Origin: Metallyticus violacea
Lineage: Eukaryota; Arthropoda; Insecta; Mantodea; Metallyticidae
Length of the DNA: 64,000 nt
Direction of reading: 5' to 3'
Assembly: GCA_030762175.1 (NCBI GenBank)
Contig: CM060833.1
Span: forward strand, 163,525,001 to 163,589,000
The position numbers and the translations under genes are program-made. Positions 23,355 to 35,560 of the stretch are shown piece after piece. Under the pieces are notes generated by a model that had not been told where the DNA came from, did no database searches, and saw nothing but the letters and a program-made list of their open reading frames with translations. Every line of letters starts with the position of its first letter. Position 1 is the first letter of the stretch.

Positions 23355-23960
23355 AGTACCACACCTACAATGACACTATTGACATCAACAGGCATCTGGT
23401 TCAAAGATTTATTAGTAAAATTAAGAGAAGCGAACTGGTGGATTAAGGAAAAGAATTATGAAGAAGTGGAAAAATTAATAAATGCACTATGTAACACCAT
23501 AGCAGAGGCAAATTTTAATTTGAAATTGATATGGCAACTAGAAGGAAGACGAACTTACAATACCTTTAAAAATATTACCCCAAAATTACAAATAAGGCAC
23601 GTAAAAGATACCATAGGCTTGAATACACTATTTGATTGGACATGGCCGTATAAAGCATACTGGCACAAAATTAAAAGGACCAAAAAATGATACCTGCTTA
23701 CGACGTGGATACACCGAAGATGTTTTGTTTGAATGTCCACGTTATAGGAACCAAACTTCAGAAGAAAGAAGGAATTTAAGTGGCCATCGTGTAGCCTATA
23801 TTTTAAGGAACAAAGAATTATACAAATCTTGAAACCCTAGCCCATAAAATAAGTAAAATAGGATGGGAAAAAAAGATAGAGCAAGAAGAGATCAAACTGC
23901 AAGGAAAGAAGAAGAAGTGGAAGTTAAAAGACCGAGAAGATTAAAAAAATTAAATATAGA
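23355..23960 (+). mobile_element. Non-LTR retrotransposon remnant, C-terminal end
   Basis: The plus strand encodes RDLVKLREANWW-like residues and a KAYWHKIKRTKND block, then frameshifts into CLRRGYTEDVLFECPRYRNQ and SEERRNLSGHR. The latter matches the C-terminal motif of the 9310-10300 remnant (EHVSFECPKYQS, EESRLLAGKH), so the two probably belong to one family. The tail becomes A/G rich after 23850. Confidence 0.65.
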
Positions 23961-24580
23961 CGACAAGAAAAATAATTTACTACCCAATTCACAATGAAAG
24001 CTTGATTCGAATCAGTTAGAAGAAGAAGAGGGAGAAGAAGGAAAGGGAAATGATGGAGATGGAGAGGAAGAAGTGGGAGAAATTATATAATAGACAAACC
24101 TATAGTTAGAAGAAGGTAGGTACGGTGAAGAAGAGGAAGAGGGAAAGAATATGATGAGGTAACGGGAAACAGGAGCTGAAGGGGTTGTTGGTGGCCTTAG
24201 TGAAAATGCAGAGGATGGGAGTTAGAGGAGCTTGTTTAGGAAGAATAGAGAAGTATAATAAAAATTGAGAGGGGTATGATGTACTGAAGTGTAATGGTGT
24301 AGTAGATATGGGTGAAGTTAGTGGTAAAAATTGTAAGAATAGTTTTAAACTAGTAATAATGTGAGTATAAAGGATAAATAAACAAATGTAACAGAGAAGT
24401 GTGAAGTGTAGTGGAGTAGCGAAAGGGAACTTATAATAGTAGATAAAACAATATTGTGTGTATAGAATGAGAGGAGGGTAAAGTGATTGTGGAAAAAGGG
24501 TATGGCGAAAAAGTGAAGAAGAAGAAAACGAAGAAGAGAAAGATAAAGAAGTAAAATGAGATAAAAGAAGTAAAATACAA
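23860..24580 (+). repeat. Purine-rich (GA) tract
   Basis: The plus strand is overwhelmingly A and G (GAAGAAGAGGGAGAAGAAGG-type runs) from the LINE end to about 24580. No simple period is kept. Confidence 0.75.
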
Positions 24581-26894
24581 TAAAAGTGTTATAATAATTA
24601 TTATAATTATAATTAATACATACTAGTGCTTTTATTATTACTGTTGTTAACGATGTCAAAGTAATGAATTGGCAGGACAAATGTTGCATTCATAAATGTC
24701 AATCAGATTATCAAACAAAGAGTATAATTAGTGTTGAAAAAATTGGCTAATAAAAAATATAAATGTGAAATTTACACGAATATATTTATAAAGATGACAT
24801 AAAATAAAGAGGTGTTATGATACAATATGGAAATTAAAGAAACATATACAAGATCAATATATAGTTTATACAAATATAGACAGAAATAGATGCATATAAG
24901 TAGTAAAGTAAAAGTATGCAAGAAATGTACTGGTCACCAGCACAGTTTCTACCGGTGATTTAGAGTTAATGATTACGTGCAAGTAGTAGAAATAGTAGCT
25001 GGTTTCCAGCAATTAGGAAGTAATTGAAGGGAATGTAATTTTGTTACTTATCATATTTGTTCTTTTTATTATTTTAGTAAATTTCTAATTGTAACCTGGG
25101 TAAATCTAGCAAAATAAGAATGTAAGAATGTAATTTGGTAATTTAGAAATAAAGCGTAAGAGTGCAATACAAGTCCCGGTGTAGGAAACACGGTACGGGA
25201 TGGAATATTTCAGATTTTTATTATATTATTATTATTATATGTATTTATATAAAAACCATTTCTTCAAGACTAAATTTATGTAGTGGCATAACTAACAAAG
25301 AACCATTTACACAGCACCGAATAAACAACCAATCACTGACAAAGCTTTCCTCAAACTAACTACAAGCTATTACTTGCACATGCATCATATGAACTTGACA
25401 AATGGCTTCTCCCAGCACGCAGCCGTACTCTGCTGGCCCGTAATTCAAATAACCTCAGTGTGTATACCAGATTACTTTCCGAAGGAGTTAATTCCTTCAA
25501 AGCATACCCATTAACAATGAGTCTAAATATTTGATTAATCTGAATGTATTCCCCCAAATGCATTTTTAAATTATATGTAGTATCCACTAAAAGATGTATA
25601 GTTTTTAAGAATATTATTTCATTGTTGCAATGTGCTGTCCAGCTGAACTCGAGAAATATCAAACAATAAAGTGTTATAAAAATGGCAAGTTACGACGCTC
25701 TAAAAGCGAACGTAATGGATTATTTGTTTTATTTTCTTTCTACTAGTGTCCTCGCCTTTACTTTATTCATATAATGTAAAGTTTATTTCAAAATAATGTT
25801 GTTTGTACAATATGCTAGCGCATATAATAATCCCCGTTAAGGAAGTTTTTCTTTTTCTTGATTCTAGAATCACCCATGCAAAATGTTTTTAACTTGTTGA
25901 CAAACACAGTAACATTTAAGACATATTTGTAAACATTTTTCACGCAATGTTTGGGACTTCCGTTAACACTTTAAAAAGTTCCTAAACTTGTAACAAGCCA
26001 TTCTGTTTGTCTTTATACTTGCCTTTGGTATCGCTGGGGTTGTCGATGACGCTACAGAAGTGAACTGATACAAGACCTCAAAGGCTTTCATTGTGTAAAG
26101 CATTTGTTATCAATGCCGCTTTGCCCTTTTTATCTGCTGTTCATCGTAGGTCAAAACATTCAACACAGCAGCAAAGTCTCTCAACGAGGAATAGCTTGAA
26201 CCAAAAGAATATGCGCTTCACTTCATGTCATCCGACACAAAGAAAGAAAGGAATTTTATATGCAGTCTATATCTTCTACATCTGTTATTTAGGTATTTGA
26301 CATTTCTCAGTAAATATTAAACTGTGCTACTTCAGTTTTACTTTTGTGCTCGCTAGGCAAAAACGTGTTCCAAATAAAAAAAAATAGCTGTTTGCCTCTC
26401 ATATTCCAAAAATATCCAAAGAATTGTTTACCGACAACACAAAGTATGACTGTTAAAATATTATTGTATTATATTATTTTATTATAATTAAAGTGAAAAA
26501 TAAATATTCAAACAATGTAATGACAATAGCAAGAACTAGAGAAGCAGAAATAGACAAAACAGTTAAGTAATACCTATCGCAATATCGAACCGTTTGCATT
26601 CTTCAAGGGCAGAAAAAAAAAATCTACAGAAATTTCAAAGACAATGTATTTTAGTTTTTTACAATTACAAACCACAGTAAGTATATCAAAGAAAAATAAA
26701 GATATCAAACGAAGAAAAAGAAAACGGTAAAAGGATTGTGAGTGAAAACGTAGGAAAAAATAGACTTACATGATATAGGGATTTAGGTATAAAACTTGTC
26801 TGCTCATAAGCATGTTACATTTCGACTAATACATATACCCAGACGACAGCGCCCGTGCTTCAACCACGCCTCCCTCCCTTTGTCTTGTTCCAAA
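24581..26894. other. Intergenic, no feature seen
   Basis: AT-rich sequence with short frames only. Confidence 0.6.
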
Positions 26895-27530
26895 AGTCGT
26901 TTTCTGAATGTTTCCTGTAGGTCTCACGCCAGTATACATTAATTCGCAGAATGTTAGAGGGTTGACACCATAATAACTTTCTGGAATGTCGTTTGCTGAA
27001 TTTTTTTCCTGTAGGTCTCGCGCCAGTGTACATTAATTCGCAGAGTGTTAGACAGTTGACTCTAGTACAACGTTCTGGAAGGTCGCTTACTGAATTTGTT
27101 CCCTGTGGGTCTCACACCAGTACGCATTGATTCGCGAAGAAAGTAGAGAGAAGATTTTATAACAACATTCTGGAACGTCGTTTTCTGAATTTGTTTCCTG
27201 TAGGTCTCACACCAGTACGCATTGATTCGCGAGGAATGTAGACGGAAGATTCTATAACAACGTTCTGGAATGTCGTCTTCTGTAGGTCTCACGCCAGTAT
27301 GCATTAATTCGCAGAATGTTAGAGAGTTGATTCTATAATAACGTTCTGGAAGGTCGTTTTGAATTTGTTTCCTGTAGGTCTCACGCCAGTATGCATTAAT
27401 CCGCGAAGAATATTAGAAGTTGATTCTAATTGACTCGGGAACGTCGTTTTCTGAATTTGTTTCCTCAAGATCTAACACTAATACGCATTAATTCGCAAAG
27501 AATGTTCGACAGTTGAATTAAGAACAACAC
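26895..27530. repeat. Minisatellite, about 80-103 bp per unit, ~7 units
   Basis: Units share TTCTGAATTTGTTTCCTGTA, GGTCTCACGCCAGTATGCAT, TTAATTCGCAGAATGTTAGA and AACGTTCTGGAANGTCG. Starts fall near 26897, 26987, 27077, 27178, 27272, 27352 and 27442. The minus strand stays open over several units (27062-27304, repeating a RINAYWCETYRKQ-like string), but unit lengths are not all multiples of three. Confidence 0.85.
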
Positions 27531-28693
27531 ATTTTTGTGTGTTAACGATATTTTATCAACTCATCGCATGCATGCGGAATTTTAGAACGTCATGGCCAAT
27601 TGCCTCCTTCCTCGGGTTACCATATTACCCGCCTTTATCGGGTATAACCCATTTTCGAGACCTCTACCCCAACCCGCAGTTATTTCTATGACTAAAACAT
27701 TCAAAATTACTCTTTTTTCGTCTTCGGTCAAAATAATAATTAGTTACTAACTTGATTACATTATACGAGTATATATTTCATTTATTCTTATCCCTAAAAT
27801 TTAGCGCTTCTGACCTCCCTCTGTTACGTTACAGATTGCAAATATTTTACATCTTAAGGTCCTCTGTTCTTCATAGTCCTTTTGACGTTTGTTCGTTATT
27901 CTTTCTTCTTCTGGTCTCAACCTGTGAATGGTAAAGACAATCGTAGGTGAACGCTGTTGGCTTAATCGGGCTGCTTCAAATAATGTATACAGCTAACTGA
28001 AAAGTGGGTAAGTAATCACATTTTAGGAAGTGGATGTTGTTGCCACATTCTCTACAATGCAAATGCTGAGAAGGCTGCCTGCGACATTTTGAACATTGGT
28101 GTGGAAACCTTCATTTATAAAGTGTTTTCCACATTTACATTTTACACTGAGAGAGTGTAAAAGAACTTCTGCGAGTCGGTAGGAACAGAAAACAAGGCAG
28201 TCATGCCACACTCGAAAACTAGTTGGTTGTCACTTTCACCCGCAATTGAAACAATACTGTGGATGTATGAAGCTCTAAAGCTTGCTTCTTGTCTGAACTA
28301 TCAGACTCCTCTTGAAAACACTTTGAGAGAAGGCTAATTATGATTTGTATAGTATAATGTAATGAGTTTCTTGCAAAAACAAATACCGCTCATTGAAGGA
28401 GAAATCAAAACTATAGTAGAAAAGTGCACTCTGTTTTATAAAGCCCTTCTTCAAGTTTGAATGAAAGGGCAGAAAACAATTTTATTCCTTTAAAAGTGGA
28501 ATAATATTAGTAAATGCTAACCTAGTTCATGTATTTCAGAATGACATGCATGCTTTTACATTGTTATTTATGATTACATTAGTACAGTGACTTGTCTGTA
28601 TTTCAGTGGTTAACTCTGGAAAAACAGCCTTATTGGCAAACAGTGATAAATACTGTGTAATTTTTTGAAGAATTAGAAATTGTTATTGAGACT

Positions 28694-28953
28694 TTTTTTT
28701 GACAGTGTTTAACGCCCGTTTTACTACAGAGGCACCACAGGCGGTGACAGTGATGATAAATGAGATGAAATGATATATTAGGAAAGGGTTTTTTTAGGAA
28801 ACGTTCCAGGCCTAAGTTTAGGGTACCTCCCATGCATTTTCCATTTAAGGACTAGGAAAAAACCTCAGTCAGGGAGGAGATCCTGGCGGGATTCGAAGCC
28901 CAGATTTCCCACTCACGAGACCGCGCCTTAATGTCCTCGGCCACCCGTGGCGG
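28694..28953 (-). mobile_element. SINE S1 copy with 11-bp target duplication
   Basis: TTATTGAGACT occurs at 28683-28693 and 28954-28964, perfectly matched. The head (GGCCACCCGTGGCGG side) is at the right. A T-run separates the left duplication from the body. Confidence 0.9.
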
Positions 28954-29465
28954 TTATTGAGACTCTGAAATAACTTCTTTAAGAACTTACATGAACATCA
29001 ACTGTGCAACTTTTGTGGGAAAAAGTGTTGCAGAGAAACAGTCAGTGCATGAACAGTTGCACTCACTGTGTTGAACTGTTAATAGTTATTACAGTACTAC
29101 TTCGTCAGAACTGCACATGATGTAATTGTGGAGAAAATATCTTCATTGCTAAATGTTCAGTAATCAGATGATAGGGATAAGCTCACAGTTGAAAATGTAA
29201 GGTTGTTGTTGGTAGTCCTGTACAGCATGAAACGTGTTTCATGTTTACAATGACAGCATTGTATATAAATAGGAGTAGTTTTAGGTACTAAAAAGTATAT
29301 GAAGTAAATGTTCGATAATAAAATTCACACAATCTGAATTCTCCCCTACTTTTTCAGGATTACAATATGGCAACCTTACTCCTTCCAGAACTGCAATTCA
29401 CAATGTTGTGCACTCATTTAATATGCTGTTTTTAATATACTGAAGAGTACCGCTTTTCTTCCACC

Positions 29466-29469
<4 letters not shown>

Positions 29470-29497
<28 letters not shown>
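29470..29497. repeat. GAA microsatellite
   Basis: Nine GAA units. Confidence 0.95.
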
Positions 29498-29918
29498 TCA
29501 TTAAGACCTAATGTTGTGAATTTCCCCCGCCATTTTATGTATATACAGTGAGAGCAGTTTAAAAATCCAAATACATTACTCAGACGACAGGCGGTTAGAC
29601 CCCGCGTTGCCAGTGGCTTTTCTTGTATAGACTCTCGGCGTTCAAGCGCTTCACTATTTCAAAACTTAAGTACACAATGCATCTTCTTAGGAAATTATCA
29701 CTGACACGCATCAATGCCCCATCACTAAGTACCTCACTTCGTTTCGAATGCTTTATTAAGTTAGTATAATATACTCTATTTTTCAATTTTTCCCAAAGAT
29801 AAAAACCACAAACCGTAAGACCTAGGAAACGAGAGCCCTTCCCCCCCCAAAAACAGGGGCAATAATTTTAAGAGCTAATATACGGCGCAATTAAAACATG
29901 GGTCTATAAGCATTCTTC

Positions 29919-29920
<2 letters not shown>

Positions 29921-29956
<36 letters not shown>
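29921..29956. repeat. T homopolymer (36 bp)
   Basis: Uninterrupted T-run. It could be the tail of a minus-strand retroposon, but none is recognisable to its right. Confidence 0.9.
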
Positions 29957-29957
<1 letters not shown>

Positions 29958-30775
29958 TACCGGTCAGTCATAGAACCTGCTTCATTAATCTTCGGTAGTA
30001 ACTGAGTAATATTGTTTTTCGTGTTGGAACTTAGCTACTAGAAACTTCACGCCTAAATGACTGTCTCCTATCTGACTACTTTCTTTATCTGATGTATGTC
30101 TTGAAGATCAATATACGACGATACAGTGAATACCTCACCATTCCACAATATTATTGCACTATTTAATGAAACCTCAAAATCTCTCTCACTACACAACGCA
30201 ATTGTCCGACTCTGTCGAATCCTGCTCGCAAATTATGACATCGCGCTTGCCTCGTGAGGCATCTCAGCGATAGGCGGGGTAGGTTAGCCTAAGTTGCCGA
30301 ACTTTTAGACTGCTCTTATTGCATAATGGACGATTTGTAACGAAATTATATTAATATACTCTAGTGAGACAACTGCGTTCCATGAACTTGAGTTTTAAAC
30401 CCAGAAGATGAAAGAATATTTATTCATAATCATATTTATCACAGAACAAACTTTCAAAAGCAACGTTTCAGTGTGCTCTGTCTTGGACAAATGAAATATT
30501 TTTATTTATTTGCCTCCAGAGTTGGCAAGAAAAGACGCAATCCTCATATTGGGGAGATTGTTCTAAACAATATATCAATGGATTCTCTTAGAAACACCGC
30601 CTTTTAGAGAACAGTAAACAGTAAGGATAAAAAGCTTCTCTGTGGTCCGCAATGGCGATAAATCATTCTGGAAACTCTCGTACCCCTACAAGGTTTCAGA
30701 GATAATAAATGCGAAAATATTATTATGACAATAACAATTGACACCGATGAATGAACGACCGAAATTTTACTCACC

Positions 30776-30776
30776 A

Positions 30777-30815
<39 letters not shown>

Positions 30816-30816
30816 A
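30776..30816. repeat. AT dinucleotide microsatellite
   Basis: About twenty AT units with one AC interruption. Confidence 0.95.
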
Positions 30817-31216
30817 TAGCATTCATAATTTCAAATTGAGAACATAATTTGGAAATAATAGAGATGTTTACTTTAAACATAAAGATAAATAACGTTAAAG
30901 TATGCACCCTGTTTGGAAGAACTTTAAAAATATTAGGTAATGCATTTTTTCTTAAACGTGAACAAGTTTAGTTTTTATAGAAATTACTTCGCATGAACAC
31001 ATCACAAATTAGTTTAATATAAAAAGTATTATAAAATATTTTAACATAAATATAATTGTAATTTCCTTGTAAAATATTGGAAGAAAAAATTTGTTTTACA
31101 TAAAATACACTTGAACACATTACTTTACAAACTAGTTCTTTTACGTTTCTTTAATGTACTTCTGCAGTTTTAAAAGCTGTTCTTACCCAGTGGTGCTGTC
31201 CTTTACAATTTTCAAG

Positions 31217-31497
31217 ACCGCCATGGGTAGCCGAGGTCGTTAAGGCGCGACTCGTGAGCGGGAAGGTTCGAATTCCGCCAGGACCGTCCTCTCTGACTGA
31301 AGTTTTTTCAAGGTTTTCCTCGGTCCCCATAAATGACAAATGCCGGGGAGGTACCCTAAACTTAGGCCTGGAACGATTCCTTCCTTAAAAATCCTTTCCC
31401 AATTTATTATTTCATCTCATGTATCATCAGTGTCACCGCCTGTGGTGCCTCAGTAGTAAAAACGGGTGTTAAACACTGCATGAAAAAAAAAATAATG
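31217..31497 (+). mobile_element. SINE S1 copy with 8-bp target duplication
   Basis: TTTTCAAG at 31209-31216 and 31498-31505 flanks it. The head TAGCCGAGGTCGTTAAGGCG (box A) and GGTTCGAATTCC (box B) is followed by the full body and a GGGTGTTAAACACTG end with an A-run. Confidence 0.88.
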
Positions 31498-31505
31498 TTT
31501 TCAAG

Positions 31506-33973
31506 GATTTTTAAAACTGTCTCCTGACTTTACTTCCTCAAATAGAGAATTAAAAAAGTTATATCCAGCATTTTCTTATAATTTATTAGGAATATAAGGA
31601 ATGCCTAAGAGATCAAGTAACTTGGGAAGAGTTTTCAACAAATAATGAAATGGTTCATAAAAGGTTGTGTATGAGCCAGTACTCTTGTACTGAGCACTTT
31701 GCTGCCGAAGATTTTAGGAATTATATATTGGCGATAAATCAATTTTTGGAACCACTCTGCAGATTTCTTTAATATTCCTAATTTCATTACGACAGAACCC
31801 TGTCAAATGGTTTAATGTGAGTCATTCATCTGCTACTGTATGAAATAAAACCATACCCCCCCCCCTTGCAGCATCTTAGGCAGCCACCAACTGCACGCTG
31901 TCTGTCATTAATTTTTACGTCGTTCATATTGTCGAAATACGACAGGAATCGAAACATGTTAGGGATGTCTATAAAAATGTTTTCACATAAATCAGCTGTT
32001 AACCAGCTGCAATATAACGATGCACTGTGGATTATGATATCAATTGGTTTAAATAAGTGTAACAACTCACAAATTTTAGCAAAATAAACAGATGAATTGA
32101 GAATCGATTTTTGACTTCGCCCTTGAAAACATGAGCCCTTCTTCCAGTTTTCAACTCAAAGCGACACAGTCAAATACTATACACCTTATAATAAATCATT
32201 TCAAAAATCACATTAACCTAAATAAAATAGGCCTTGTTGAAAACTATATCATTTCTGCTCCCAAATTGTTCTTCTGTTTAATCTTACCAACTACTGAACA
32301 TTTTATTTTTCAATTGTACTAGTTAAATGAAGAATGGAAAAAAAAAAATGCTTGACATAAACACAAATCGCTTCCTAAGCCTCTAAAAATACTTATCTCA
32401 TCCGCTGCTGTGTATGTGAGCACAATATCTAATTGAAAACCTCTTACACAAGGATGTTTGAAAAGTTCTTGGAATGAAGCAAAAATGACGGCATAGTTTT
32501 TACATTGTTCTTATTTTCAACATATTCTCCCTGGACATTAATGCACTTTGTCGCATCACGAAAGTCATATTCCCCCAGGCCTGTAAAAACGCCTCAACAG
32601 ATGAATTAAGCTCTTCATCAGGCGAACATTTCCTTCCACCAAGGAATTTTCTCATTTTAGGTTACAGTTGGATGTGGCAGCAAATCGTACTCCAAATCAT
32701 TGATTTTCGCCTTTGTAATGACACTTGATGCTAAATGACTTTCCTCCTTTTCTTACGTACATATGTCTAAAATGTTAGCATAATACGCAGCAGTGGTAGA
32801 TGTTACAGTGGGAAGATAAATCAACTAGCAGTACCCCTTGGCATCCCAGAAAACGTACGCCATGATCTTCCCGGCCGCTTTCACACATGTGGCCTTCCTT
32901 CTTTGGAGGTATAAAATCGTGACGCTTTCGTTGTTTAGAGTGCTGTTTTGTTTCAGGTGGATTAATAGCATTCACAGCCTTCCACAAGTCCTCAATTTTT
33001 TTTCTCTACGATAAAGTAGGGACTCTGTTAATTGTATTTAACAATTCCTGCTTATTTTCATTTTTCCTTCCTTTGCGCGCCGCTGTATTCAAATGTTTCA
33101 TTATTATTACACGCTTAATTTGTTGAAAAAAATATCGTACGTCAATTTGGGGATAATTAAATCGAGTCGTATTTCAAAAGCTGATAAAAAATAATTCGCA
33201 TTGTTAGTTTAATAAATGGAACTGAAAGCACAATCATATAAATATTTGAATTATTCAGAACACTTCAACATAAGATGTTAAAAATTGAAAGATATTAAAT
33301 TTCTCAGAATCATGTTTTAAAATTATACCGCAGGTTTTGCACAAATCCACTTATCCGTCCATAAAAAAAAAAACACTCTCGTCAAACTCATTTGTCATTT
33401 TAATAAGCATATGTTCCCCTGTCTTCTGCTTCCAGATGTTCCCGAGTGAAATAGTTCTTGATTTAAACGAGGTTTGCCGTGAAAGTTACAACGTTTAGAC
33501 TTTCCGCACATCTGTCGTTGCTTGGAGTTATTGTTGTGGACTGTGTAGTAAAGTATTTTGCTTTTGACTGTCAACCAAACACTAGAGCATTCAGGCAGTT
33601 ACTAGAAATCAATAACCGCACTCAACTCTTATTGTTGCTGGGCTTTTCGGGGACTGAAGTTTGGGTGGAAGAAGGATAGATAACTAATGCCTCTGTTGGC
33701 AGAGAACCACCGATAAACATCCCTAAAGAGATACCTATCAAAATGTAAATAGTACAAAAGCGAGAGGATGATCATATCAACGAAATAATATTCTTTATGG
33801 AAAGAGGTATATGTGCTCATTAGGTTTAAATATTTATATGTTGAGGAATCCTAAACTTTCCTTAGCTCAGATGTAATGTGTTGAAAACATAAGTATTAAC
33901 AAAGAACATACAACTAATGCTTTTCATTATCGTTATAGTGATGAATTCCTCAAAAATCGTTATATGTGATGAA
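31506..33973. other. Intergenic, one mariner remnant
   Basis: Besides mariner F there is a 66-residue frame at 33479-33679 (MKVTTFRLSAHLSLLGVIVV start) with no recognised relation. Confidence 0.55.
32450..33010 (-). mobile_element. Mariner F fragment, decayed
   Basis: The left border, read on the plus strand, is AAGGATGTTTGAAAAGTTC, a common mariner terminal sequence. The minus strand contains PETKQHSKQRKRHDFIPPKK, then in another frame SAGKIMAYVFWDAKGVLLVD (central mariner block), then LRRF and CINVQG-type C-terminal residues. Multiple frameshifts and an internal deletion leave about 560 bp. Confidence 0.65.
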
Positions 33974-33986
33974 AAATCCCCGAAAG

Positions 33987-34253
33987 TTTTGATTTGTTTT
34001 ATTTACATTTAACATTTCAGGTCATCAGCGTCCCATTCAACTCAGGAGGTGAAAAGGCCGACAAATTTTGCTCAGAGGTCTCTTCTTTCAGGCTTGAAGT
34101 TCTTTATCGTGCCGTAAATGTACGACACGGGACCCAGGGCTTTACTTCCCTTCCGAAGAAAGTCATACTTAGAATTTTTACGCCCAAAAAAATCGAACCC
34201 GCGATCTTGGGTTTAGGAGGCAAATATGGTTACCCAGGACCGCCAGGACCGAC
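33987..34253 (-). mobile_element. SINE S2 copy with 13-bp target duplication
   Basis: AAATCCCCGAAAG at 33974-33986 and 34254-34266 matches perfectly. The head at the right carries a small deletion and a local CCAGGACCG duplication. Confidence 0.92.
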
Positions 34254-34334
34254 AAATCCCCGAAAGGAAATGACAATAATTGGAATGACATCGCCAACAA
34301 ATTCAAACAACTTTGTTCTGTTCTGCCTATTGTA

Positions 34335-35183
34335 AGGGGTGATGGAAAAAGCGTGTCGGTTTTGAATCGCTCGCTGTTTTTCGGTTATCGATACCAGTTG
34401 TATCACGTTGATGTCCTTAACACGATTGTTGCTTCAGTCTGCATTTCTTCATTGTGTATGTCGCCATGAAGCAGTTAACAACTGAGCAACCTGTGCTAAT
34501 TGTGAAAACTTCTCTTTTTGCGGGGCGGGGGGGGGGGCACAGAGAAAGTTTTGCAGCAACTGTCAGACAAGTTCGAGCGATTCTAGGGCATAATGAAGCA
34601 CCGAATGAATTAACAGTTTGCAGACTTATTCAAGAAAGGATGACAGCAAGTGACTGTTAGGTGTGGGTTTTGGGCTGGTGGTGTCATTGGCCCTTATTTT
34701 CTTGAAAATGAGGCAGGACAAGCTATGACAGTTAATGGAGACGATTAAGAGATTTTTTGTAGCCTCATTTCAATGGTACGGACATTCAAGAGTTGTGGTT
34801 TCAGTAGGATGGTGCCCCTGGCATACTTTCGACGTAACAATGCGTTGCTTCATGGGAAGTACCCGGATCGGCGTAATGGTGACCAGCATTGGCCAAAAAA
34901 GTCATGTGATTTTTTTCTTTAGAGCAATCTTGAATCATCCGCGAGTTAAAGGAGGAAATTGAACGAATTGTCGGCAAAATAGAAATACAAGTTTGTGATC
35001 ATAGTGAATTTTGCGAACAGAGCTCTTGCATGCCAGCGCGGTAGAGGGGGGTCATATGTCCGGTATTATTTTGCATGCCTGAAACGGGAAGGTACATGTT
35101 TATGTCCTTGTTTCAAGTGTTTTGAAAAAATAAAGTTCATAAATTGATATATTATTACCAGCGTGCTTTTTAAACTACCCTAT
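34335..35183 (+). mobile_element. Tc1-like element E (DUF4817-associated type), decayed
   Basis: The left end GGGGTGATGGAAAAAGC roughly mirrors the right end (GGGTAGTTTAAAAAGC on the minus strand). Frameshifted blocks are visible on the plus strand: GVIGPYFLENEAGQAMTVNGD, RRNGDQHWPKKSCDF and RALACQRGRGGHMSGI. From family knowledge these belong to a Tc1-like transposase group often found next to DUF4817. A G-run at 34517-34538 and large deletions have destroyed the N-terminus. Confidence 0.7.
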
Positions 35184-35204
35184 AATACTCTTCTCTTTGT
35201 GGAT

Positions 35205-35560
35205 TATTCAGAATCTCCACAGAGGCATGTTTTTACATGGCATTGTTCTTCTTCATGATAATGCTCGTACCTATACAGCCAATAAGTCAAAGGACTTGCT
35301 GCATAATAAATTTCTTTGGGAAACTTTTGACCGTCCACTCTAAAAGTCCGGAATTGCTATAGTGGGATTTTCACGAGTTTCCGAAGATGAAAGACTACCT
35401 TGCCGGGAAACGATTAAGACATAAATGATGCTGTCATGAACCGGTTGAATAAACAGACGACTGTTTTAATTATAGGTGCTATGTCGAATAGCAGGTTAAA
35501 ATATGAGGAAAACTTGTATATTGATTTTTTTAAGATTGTAACAATAAACAATGCTCCTTA
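35205..35560 (+). mobile_element. Mariner H C-terminal fragment
   Basis: On the plus strand the frame reads VLLHDNARTYTANKSKDLL and WETFDRPL, then frameshifted DEERLPCRETI and DAVMNRLNKQT. These are the second-Asp block and C-terminus of a mariner transposase. The N-terminal two thirds and ends are absent. It sits directly behind element E. Confidence 0.65.

Larger units (their letters stand above)
27531..31208. other. Intergenic, repeats only
   Basis: Apart from the SINE at 28694-28953 and the GAA, T and AT runs, nothing is recognisable. Confidence 0.6.

Noticed and set aside
24345..24689. 114-residue minus-strand frame rich in Leu, Ser and Phe
   Set aside because: It is the complement of the purine-rich tract.
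26895..27530. Regularly spaced repeats resembling a CRISPR array
   Set aside because: The whole ~90-bp unit is repeated with no unique spacers, and the genome is animal.
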